Source of the DNA: JAWAAW01 sp964353335
Lineage (GTDB): Archaea > Nanobdellota > Nanobdellia > Woesearchaeales > ARS49
Direction: 5' to 3'
DNA: 55,480 nt
Assembly: GCA_964353335.1 (NCBI GenBank)
Contig: CAYGVI010000006.1
Location: 1-55,480, forward strand
A model generated the notes under the pieces. That model saw only the letters and a program-made list of their open reading frames with translations. It was not told the DNA's origin and ran no database searches. A program made the translations under genes and the position numbers. This document shows positions 49,800 through 55,480 of the stretch, in pieces (within the stretch, counting starts at the first letter, position 1; each line of letters begins with the position of its first letter).

Positions 49800-51080
49800 C
49801 TACTCATATCTAAGCGCGTCAACAGGCCTGAGCTTTGATGCGCGGTAGGCAGGGATTACTCCCGAGCCAATTCCGATTCCCATTGCGAGAAACAAAGCAC
49901 CAATCATAAGGCGCCATGATATTATTGTTGCAAACCCTCCGCCTTGCCCGCCCATACCCGGCAAGGGTATTCCTATATTTCCCAAAAGCGGCAGCATCTT
50001 TGACACTCCTGCACCAAGGGCAAGCCCGAGTATTCCGCCTGCAAGGCCGACCATTGCAGCGTTCAAAATGAAAACAAGCATTATGTCGCGGTTCTTTGCG
50101 CCAATGGCTTTCAATATTCCTATTTCCTTTGTCTTTTCAAGCACTGCTGTGAACATTGTGTTTGCAATCCCGACAGCTCCGACAATCAATGAAACAGCGG
50201 CAATTGCAGCCAAGAATATTGTCATTGTTGACGCAATGCTTGCGAAGCGCTCTGCCTGCGCTTTTTGCGAACGTATTGTGTAATCCTTTTTCTTTGCACC
50301 GATTACATGGCGTGAAAGCGCGAGCTTTGTGTCTGCATCTGCCATGACCTGGTCCACATTATCAACACTGTTCACCTTGATTTGAATTGAGTTGAATACT
50401 TCAGGGTCTGCGTCCTCAAGCGTGTAGCCTGCAGCCTTGGCAGGCATTATTATTGCATTGTCACTGCCGCCTTCGCCGCTTTCCTTCAGGATTCCCACAA
50501 CCTTGAAAACCTTGTCTTCTATTGTGATGTCGCGGTTGACTCCCAAAGGCTGCTTGAAAACCTTGCTTGCTATTTCGCTTCCAATGACCACAACATTTGC
50601 GTCAGCAGGACCGAGAAGCCTTCCTGTGTCAAGCTCTGAAGTTGTCATATACTTCCATACAAGCGGGTCAACTCCCTGCACAGAAGATGTTGTCTTTTCG
50701 CCAAGATAATACACGTCAGCCCTTCCAGAGATAATTCCCTGGACAAATTTGACATTTGTAATTGACTTCAGCACAGAAATGTCCTTTGGTGTGAGATTTT
50801 CCTGCGAACTGCTGCTTGTCTGGCCGCCGCCTCCTGGCGGTCCGTGGTCATCGCCGCGGAATCCGCCAAATGCAGCCCTTCCACCTGGAGAAACAGTGAT
50901 AAGGTCCTCGCCAACACCCGTAATCCTGCTTTGTATGCTTGCCTGCATCCCTTCGCCAATGCTTATGATTGCAACTACTGCAGCAACTCCGATAACAATA
51001 CCTAGGACAGTCAGCCAGCTTCTCAGCTTGCTGTGCAGGGTTATGTTAAGGGCGAGCTTCAGCCCTGTGGATGTTTTCAT
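49800..51080 (-). CDS. MacB/FtsX-like ABC transporter permease
   Basis: 426 residues. N-terminal transmembrane segment (LRSWLTVLGIVIGVAAVVAIISIGEG), a large extracytoplasmic MacB-PCD domain (about 50-280) with a Gly/Pro-rich GGRAAFGGFRGDDHGPPGGG loop, and three C-terminal segments with the FtsX signature KTKEIGILKAIGAKNRDIMLVF. With the ATPase at 52394 it forms an exporter or mechanotransmission complex. The stop lies 11 bases from the TrmB stop (convergent), and its start overlaps the CARDB-like gene. Confidence 0.92.
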   Translation of the reverse strand: MKTSTGLKLALNITLHSKLRSWLTVLGIVIGVAAVVAIISIGEGMQASIQSRITGVGEDLITVSPGGRAAFGGFRGDDHGPPGGGGQTSSSSQENLTPKDISVLKSITNVKFVQGIISGRADVYYLGEKTTSSVQGVDPLVWKYMTTSELDTGRLLGPADANVVVIGSEIASKVFKQPLGVNRDITIEDKVFKVVGILKESGEGGSDNAIIMPAKAAGYTLEDADPEVFNSIQIKVNSVDNVDQVMADADTKLALSRHVIGAKKKDYTIRSQKAQAERFASIASTMTIFLAAIAAVSLIVGAVGIANTMFTAVLEKTKEIGILKAIGAKNRDIMLVFILNAAMVGLAGGILGLALGAGVSKMLPLLGNIGIPLPGMGGQGGGFATIISWRLMIGALFLAMGIGIGSGVIPAYRASKLRPVDALRYE

Positions 51081-52387
51081 GCACTCCTTTTACCTTTCTT
51101 TGAGTACTTTTTCCAGAGGTAATACCCGCCGCCTGCAACAACGGCAATTATTACAGCATACCCCAAGTATGTCCATACAGACGTGGTTTGTGTTTGCTGG
51201 CCCATACGTCCTGCAAATCCTGTTGTTGACTGCTTGAACTGCACAGGAACTATTTTTTCAACAGAATTGCGCTTGCCAGCGCCGTCAGTGTACTCAACAA
51301 GCACCTTAAGCATGCCTTGTGTTGTGACATTGCCCTGCGGCATGACTCTTGGTGCGCCATTTGGCATTCCTGTCCTGTTAAATGCGCCTTGCCCAAATCC
51401 TGCTGTTGCGTTCCTGCTGCCGGTTTGAGTAAGCTGGAACGAGACAATTGTGTAGTCTCCCTTGTCAAGGTTTCCGACAATCGCCACAGTGGTTCCATCT
51501 ACTTTGTATCCTGCCTGCTCTGGAACACGCACAGTAACTGAATATGCAGGTGTAATTCCTATGTTCGCAACTGAAAGCGAGGTCTGGCCTGCTGAGCTTT
51601 CAGAGAATGCAACATCGAAGTCTGTCTGGCCTCCGATAAATATTCCTGCGCTTGATGCAAGCGTGTTTTTGCTTGTCTGGTTGCCAGATGCCGCTTCGTA
51701 CTGCAGGTTCATGTTCAGCGTGTACAAGTCAGGCTCTGCATTAACGCTTGCAATAACATTGTAATGCAATTGCTCACTCTCGCCAGGCCCAATGTAGCTG
51801 ATATAGCGCGAGTTTCCAGAACCAACCGGCAGGAGGACTCCTGTTGATTCGCTCCAGGAAAACAGCGCATTCTTCAGAGGCGCGCCTCCCAGGTTGTGTA
51901 TTGTGAAAGTTACCGGAGTTTCGCTTCCAGGGATTATGCTTGTCTTGTCAATCTCAATGTTTTCAGAAAAAATCTTTGAACTAACTGAAATCGGCAGGTC
52001 AACAATAGACCACCCGATTCCATTGTTTAGCGAATACCTGAACTTAAGGGAGTATGTCCCTTCAGTCACATCATTGCTGACCAGGAAATCATAAGTCAGT
52101 GTTGAGGAGGTTTCAGCAGAAGGATACGCAGGAATAACTGCGATTGATTGCCTAGGTGCGACGCTTTCAGGAAGGGAAAACGGGTATTCAGGAATTGCCT
52201 CAATAAGCACATCCTTAATAGGTGTTGAACCCACGTTTTGGAAAACAACCTGAACTTGAAGGTTGTTTCCTGCCTGTGCGGGATTTGGAATCTGGTTCAG
52301 TTTTGAAACCTGAACTCCCGCGACTGCAGCGTGTGCGCTTGTCGCGCACACCAGCAATAAAATTGTTAACAGCAATAGCTTTTTCAT
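51077..52387 (-). CDS. Exported CARDB/S-layer-like protein of the ABC export operon
   Basis: 436 residues. Signal peptide 1-20 (MKKLLLLTILLLVCATSAHA), then tandem Ig-like beta-sandwiches (QVVFQNVGSTPIKDVLIEAI; VTFTIHNLGGAPLKNALFSW; LSVANIGITPAYSVTVRVPE), a Gly/Pro-rich linker and a C-terminal membrane helix (about 410-428) followed by KKYSKKGKRSA. This COG1361-type protein between an ABC ATPase and a MacB-like permease is a recurrent archaeal set. It may be the outside adaptor of the exporter. Confidence 0.85.
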   Translation of the reverse strand: MKKLLLLTILLLVCATSAHAAVAGVQVSKLNQIPNPAQAGNNLQVQVVFQNVGSTPIKDVLIEAIPEYPFSLPESVAPRQSIAVIPAYPSAETSSTLTYDFLVSNDVTEGTYSLKFRYSLNNGIGWSIVDLPISVSSKIFSENIEIDKTSIIPGSETPVTFTIHNLGGAPLKNALFSWSESTGVLLPVGSGNSRYISYIGPGESEQLHYNVIASVNAEPDLYTLNMNLQYEAASGNQTSKNTLASSAGIFIGGQTDFDVAFSESSAGQTSLSVANIGITPAYSVTVRVPEQAGYKVDGTTVAIVGNLDKGDYTIVSFQLTQTGSRNATAGFGQGAFNRTGMPNGAPRVMPQGNVTTQGMLKVLVEYTDGAGKRNSVEKIVPVQFKQSTTGFAGRMGQQTQTTSVWTYLGYAVIIAVVAGGGYYLWKKYSKKGKRSA

Positions 52388-52393
52388 TTGTTT

Positions 52394-53128
52394 TTACCTC
52401 CTGTTGATAACCTGCTCAATCTGCCCGTCCTTCAGGCGGATAATGCGCTGGGCGCGCTGAGCCAGCTCGCCCTCGTGAGTAACGATAATTATTGTTTTAT
52501 GATGCTCTGTATGGAGCTTGCACAGGAAATCAATAATGAACTTTTCAGTGGCGCTGTCAAGGTTTCCTGTGGGCTCGTCTGCAAGTATAATTTCAGGATT
52601 GACAGTCAAAGCGCGGGCAATCGCAACCCTTTGCATCTGCCCGCCTGAAAGCTGGGAGGGAAGATGGTGAACACGGTCCTTCAGCCCCACCATTTCCAAC
52701 AGCTGCATTGCCTTTTCTTGTGCAACTGTAGTGTCTTCGTCCTGCAACTCCAATGGAAGCATCACGTTTTGCAATGCGGTCAATGTCGGAATCAGGTGGA
52801 ACTGCTGGAACACAAACCCAATTTTCCTGCCGCGGACTTCTGCAAGGCGTGATTCTGACATATCTGCAATATCCTGACCGTCAAGTAATATTTCCCCTTT
52901 TGTCGGCAGGTCAAGGCAGCCCATCAGGTTCATCATCGTGCTCTTGCCGCTTCCGCTCTTGCCTGTGACCGCGACAAACTCGCCGTGCCTTATTGACATG
53001 TCAACTCCGCGCAGTGCAGTCACGTCAACCTCGCCAACATGGTATACTTTCCAGACCTTGCTGAATTGCAAAATAGGCTTGTTCTCAACATGCCTTTGCT
53101 TAAGCAAAAGCTTAGCGCGGCTTTCCAC
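52394..53128 (-). CDS. ABC transporter ATPase (LolD/MacB type)
   Basis: 244 residues. Walker A GKSGSGKSTMMN (about 55-66), Q-loop FQQFHLIPTLTALQNVMLPL, signature LSGGQMQRVAIARAL, Walker B EIILADEPTGNLD and H-loop IVTHEGELAQ are intact, matching the MacB/LolD subgroup (ADEPTGNLD). The first 17 bases overlap the preceding gene. It energises the permease at 49800. Confidence 0.95.
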   Translation of the reverse strand: MESRAKLLLKQRHVENKPILQFSKVWKVYHVGEVDVTALRGVDMSIRHGEFVAVTGKSGSGKSTMMNLMGCLDLPTKGEILLDGQDIADMSESRLAEVRGRKIGFVFQQFHLIPTLTALQNVMLPLELQDEDTTVAQEKAMQLLEMVGLKDRVHHLPSQLSGGQMQRVAIARALTVNPEIILADEPTGNLDSATEKFIIDFLCKLHTEHHKTIIIVTHEGELAQRAQRIIRLKDGQIEQVINRR

Positions 53129-53540
53129 GGAACCAGCCTCCTTGTGACTCGCGCGGCGGCTTCATCTCAGCCATCCAGCCATAGCGCTCAGATGAGTCAT
53201 GCAATACAATTTTCCCTGTTTCAACATCAACCAGGTAGAAATGCCTTGAAGTGTCATTCTCTGCTGCAACTCTTAGTAATGATTTTTGCGATTCCCCGAT
53301 ATGCCCAAGCTCAGATGCGGCTTCAATCTTGTAATTGCTAATATTGTCGCCATTTGCCTGCAGGTCTTGTTCAACAATGGCTTTGGCGCTTTCCATTTGC
53401 TCAGGAGTTGCCGGAGTCAACGGCGGCCTTGAATGGCTGAAGCGCACCATGCTTACAATCAGTAAAACAGCGAACAGTGCAATAAATATCAGTGATACAA
53501 TCTTCCAACGGTTTACTGAACTTTGGTTTTTTGTGGCCAT
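53112..53540 (-). CDS. Membrane-anchored PepSY-like protein, first gene of the ABC operon
   Basis: 142 residues from the ATG at 53540, where AAATATATG (53562-53571, minus sense) sits 22-31 bases upstream; a longer frame to 53606 has no support. One N-terminal transmembrane segment (about 12-32), then an outside domain with QMESAKAIVEQDLQANGDNI and FYLVDVETGKIVLHDSSERYG, resembling a PepSY unit. Its basic C-terminus overlaps the ATPase start. It may monitor cargo of the exporter (inference). Confidence 0.7.
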   Translation of the reverse strand: MATKNQSSVNRWKIVSLIFIALFAVLLIVSMVRFSHSRPPLTPATPEQMESAKAIVEQDLQANGDNISNYKIEAASELGHIGESQKSLLRVAAENDTSRHFYLVDVETGKIVLHDSSERYGWMAEMKPPRESQGGWFRGKPR

Positions 53541-53554
53541 AAACAGGGCATAGA

Positions 53555-53604
53555 GTGAAACGACATATATTTGTTTGCTGCAACTGGTTTCACTTTTGTG
53601 AAAC
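53555..53604. promoter_or_regulatory. GTGAAAC operator sites between the ABC operon and its divergent HTH gene
   Basis: GTTTCACTTTTGTGAAAC (53587-53604) is a perfect 7-bp inverted repeat around TTTT, and one more half-site GTGAAAC lies at 53555-53561. They sit between the TATA of the ABC operon (53562-53571) and the TATA of the HTH gene (GTTTATAAT, 53626-53634). Confidence 0.55.
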
Positions 53605-53656
53605 AAGAGCCCTTGAAAAGGAAATGTTTATAATGGGGGCAGAATTGGTTTCCTCG

Positions 53657-54154
53657 ATGAAAAGATTCAACCTGATAATCGCAGCAGTGGTGCTTATTGT
53701 CGCGCTGTTCCTGCTGTTTGACAAGCTCTTTACTCCGCAGACATTCCAGATAACCCTTGAAACAGGCCAGGAGGTAACAACGCAAACACCTGAATACTTC
53801 CCTTTGCAGCTGGTTTTGCTTTGCATAGTGTGCGCATTTTTCGTTGGCGCTGCATCAATCCACATTTATTACAACGCAGAAATACAGCAGATAGCCAAAG
53901 TCTTCAAAAAAGAGAATTTGGAAGAGAAATACAAGCAGATACTTTCGCTTTTGAAGCCTGATGAGCGCAAAGTTGTGGTTGAACTGCTTGGAGCAAAAGG
54001 GGAGATGCTGCAGAGCGCTTTAGTGTCAAAGCTGGGCATTTCAAAAGTCAAAGCCACAAGGATTCTTCACAGGCTTTTGCAAAAAGGGCTTATTGTAAAA
54101 GAAAGGCACGGATTCACAAACAAGATAATTCTAAAGAAAGAATCACCGCAATGA
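53657..54154 (+). CDS. Membrane-bound MarR/winged-helix regulator
   Basis: 165 residues from the ATG at 53657; the TATA box at 53626-53634 lies 23-31 bases upstream (leaderless), so longer frames to 53555 are rejected. Two transmembrane segments (about 5-24 and 52-72) enclose a short outside loop, and the cytoplasmic part is a coiled linker plus a winged helix (LKPDERKVVVELLGAKGEML, QSALVSKLGISKVKATRILHRLLQKGLI). It is divergent from the ABC export operon with GTGAAAC sites between, so it probably regulates that operon in response to an envelope signal. Confidence 0.82.
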   Translation: MKRFNLIIAAVVLIVALFLLFDKLFTPQTFQITLETGQEVTTQTPEYFPLQLVLLCIVCAFFVGAASIHIYYNAEIQQIAKVFKKENLEEKYKQILSLLKPDERKVVVELLGAKGEMLQSALVSKLGISKVKATRILHRLLQKGLIVKERHGFTNKIILKKESPQ

Positions 54155-54355
54155 CTTCCAGAACGCGCCTATTACTGCGCCGATAATTCCGCAGATTACT
54201 GCAAACCCGATTGTCACGGCGAAAGCTATTGTTACAAAATTAGCAGAACCTACGCTTAATGCCCTGGTAACCGCGTCAAGCTTAACCACTCCAAGAGCCT
54301 GAACCAAAAATCCGACAGCAAATCCGATTAATCCGCCAATTATTGCCTTTTTCAT
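54143..54355 (-). CDS. Small two-helix membrane protein, paralogue 1
   Basis: 70 residues from ATG 54355. MKKAIIGGLIGFAVGFLVQA and TIAFAVTIGFAVICGIIGAVIGAFW form two membrane helices rich in Gly with a short loop between. It is paralogous to the next gene upstream (same GxxIGFxxGxLxQAxG and CGIIGAxxGA motifs), which ends one base before its start codon context. Its 3' end overlaps the regulator gene by 12 bases. Function unknown. Confidence 0.7.
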   Translation of the reverse strand: MKKAIIGGLIGFAVGFLVQALGVVKLDAVTRALSVGSANFVTIAFAVTIGFAVICGIIGAVIGAFWKSLR

Positions 54356-54356
54356 C

Positions 54357-54587
54357 TTAATGCCTGAAGAACAGCAAGCCCTCTTCAAGAATTGCCCCAA
54401 CAAACGCGCCGATTATTCCGCACAATGAGGCTATGAAAATTGTCACGCCAAAAGCAACAGCGAAGAAATACGCGCCTTCAGGGCTGATTGATTGGACTGC
54501 AAGCCCTGTTGTCAGCGAGCCGCGAGCCTGAATCAGCAGTCCAGCAAGAAACCCTGCGATAGCCCCGATAAGTATTCCTTTGCGCAT
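54357..54587 (-). CDS. Small two-helix membrane protein, paralogue 2
   Basis: 76 residues from ATG 54587, about 25-35 bases after a TATA-like GATATATTATTATACCC. MRKGILIGAIAGFLAGLLIQ and AVAFGVTIFIASLCGIIGAFVGAIL are the two helices, clearly homologous to paralogue 1. Glycine-rich paired helices recall glycine-zipper proteins, but no family can be named. Confidence 0.7.
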   Translation of the reverse strand: MRKGILIGAIAGFLAGLLIQARGSLTTGLAVQSISPEGAYFFAVAFGVTIFIASLCGIIGAFVGAILEEGLLFFRH

Positions 54588-54631
54588 AAAGAACGAGTAG
54601 TATTTGGGTATAATAATATATCGGGTGCGTG

Positions 54632-55480
54632 TCAATCAGCACTGTTTTCTGCACCCTGCCTCTTTCTCCTGCGGTAATCCCAGTACCCGAGAAGCATCAT
54701 TACAAATGCAATCAGGCCTGCAAGCCAGTACCACTTTGTTTTGTTGAAGAATCCTGTTACTGCGCCGGTAATCTGGTTGCCGGTTGTCTCCTCAACCGCA
54801 GCCCCTGAGATTTTATTGCCTGTAGAAACCGGATTCACTCCTGCAGGCGCCTGCATTGCCGCCCCGCCTTGTTCTCCTGCCATGCCTTGCGCTTCACCGC
54901 CTGGCTGCGCGGCTGCAGGGGGTCCTATTGCCGCAGGAGCTGGTGCTGCTGCAGGCGCTGCTGCCGCTGAAGCTGGCGCAGCTGAAGGAGCCGGAGCCTG
55001 CTGTGCAAAGTGTGAGAATGCATACTTGCCAATCCCAGAATGGTAGTCCGGCGGGGCTTGGACATTGACAGTGCGCGTTGCGCTTGCAGTGTTGCCTGAA
55101 CTGTCATTAACAGAGTAAGTCACGTTGTAAGTGCCTGCATTATGCGCGTTTACCGTGCTTGACGAAACGATTGCTCCTGTAATGTTGCCGTCATAATTGT
55201 CAAGTGCAGTGGCTCCTGCGTCAGTGTATGAATTTCCTGCAGTAATGTTGACAATGCCCGCGCCGATTATTGTTATCACAGGCGCTGTTGTGTCAACCAC
55301 TGTGACAGTAAATAAGTTAGAGCCCGAGTTTCCAGAGCTGTCTGTTGCGGTGCAATTGACTTTTGTCAGCCCAAGCGGGAATGTTGAGCCGGATGCAGGA
55401 ATGCATACAGGTGTGATTGCGCCATCGATGTTGTCAACCGCTGTTGCAGAGAACGTGGCAGTTGCTCCTGCTGGGCTTGT
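54632..55480 (-). CDS. Surface protein with HYR and Ig-like (DUF5011) domains, partial (right edge)
   Basis: The frame is open to the window edge, 282 codons visible, so the N-terminus is missing; the internal GTG at 55300 is not the true start. Visible in order: an HYR-type repeat (AVDNIDGAITPVCIPASGS, VNCTATDSSGNS), an Ig/DUF5011 repeat (APVITIIGAGIVNITAGNSY, NYDGNITG, YNVTYSVNDSSGNTAS), an Ala/Pro-rich linker of about 50 residues, then a C-terminal membrane helix (WYWLAGLIAFVMMLLGYW) followed by RRRKRQ. This is the layout of a cell-wall or adhesion protein anchored by its C-terminus. Confidence 0.85.
   Translation of the reverse strand, partial: TSPAGATATFSATAVDNIDGAITPVCIPASGSTFPLGLTKVNCTATDSSGNSGSNLFTVTVVDTTAPVITIIGAGIVNITAGNSYTDAGATALDNYDGNITGAIVSSSTVNAHNAGTYNVTYSVNDSSGNTASATRTVNVQAPPDYHSGIGKYAFSHFAQQAPAPSAAPASAAAAPAAAPAPAAIGPPAAAQPGGEAQGMAGEQGGAAMQAPAGVNPVSTGNKISGAAVEETTGNQITGAVTGFFNKTKWYWLAGLIAFVMMLLGYWDYRRRKRQGAENSAD

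Noticed and set aside
54741..55046. An Ala-rich plus-strand frame
   Set aside because: Antisense of the Ala/Pro linker in the surface protein, explained by GC-rich repeats there.

Overview
The window reads as a chromosomal piece of an archaeon, most likely of the DPANN type (small genome, many tiny membrane proteins); I cannot place the phylum. Archaeal evidence: 16S and 23S rRNA of archaeal type with a tRNA-Ala(UGC) spacer, tRNA introns with textbook bulge-helix-bulge geometry, prefoldin alpha, FtsY, eL41, a TrmB regulator, and many TATA boxes 22-32 bases upstream of start codons, implying leaderless mRNAs. One clearly bacterial-type replication protein, a DnaG primase with CHC2 zinc finger and TOPRIM, stands out.

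Left part (1-16.7 kb): the edge of a secreted protein, a P-type Ca2+-like ATPase, a four-CBS protein, then a carbohydrate operon (winged-helix regulator, GT4 glycogen/starch synthase-like glycosyltransferase, GH57 glycosidase) followed by three small proteins that share one domain ending in an HHVN..NDF..W signature. Next come a thymidylate synthase-family protein, then a sugar-phosphate operon: PfkB kinase, class II aldolase, a membrane protein, RpiB, an Rpe homologue with altered metal ligands, and a split transketolase. The C-terminal transketolase subunit carries a fourth copy of the HHVN/NDF domain, which ties the small proteins to central sugar metabolism. A VIT-type metal transporter follows on the other strand.

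Middle (16.9-32.5 kb): secreted and membrane proteins (two RskA-like paralogues, a PKD lipoprotein, a SIMPL protein), an unusual radical SAM protein, an ArsR-like membrane regulator, a PilZ protein, a glycogen debranching enzyme and GalT. Then comes a tandem array of seven very small single-membrane-span proteins, five of which keep an exact Cx4C ... CxC cysteine pattern, facing a lipoprotein made of about ten cysteine-paced repeats. This array plus the repeat lipoprotein is the best candidate for an undescribed cell-surface system. A truncated helicase, DoxX and more small membrane proteins follow.

Information-processing part (32.5-46.3 kb): ftsY, pfdA, an unannotated 56-residue ORF and scpA in one operon; tRNA-Val, tRNA-Gly, tRNA-Ile(UAU, 27-nt intron) and tRNA-Glu (17-nt intron); eL41; a PD-(D/E)XK-like protein with a YprB-like exonuclease facing dnaG; and the rRNA operon, with a structured leader and processing stems that I could pair by eye around both 16S and 23S.

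Right part (46.3-55.5 kb): a four-helix-bundle (S23 family) protein, an AT-rich cassette of four unknown genes divergent from a TrmB regulator across a palindromic operator, a MacB-like ABC export set with its own divergent membrane HTH regulator, paired small membrane proteins and the C-terminal part of a large Ig/HYR-domain surface protein cut by the window edge. No CRISPR array, insertion sequence or integrase was seen. Two repeat families occur outside genes: palindromic hairpins with TCAAGAACC/TCGAAAAC arms (four sites) and a two-copy noncoding element (near 3.7 and 17.7 kb).
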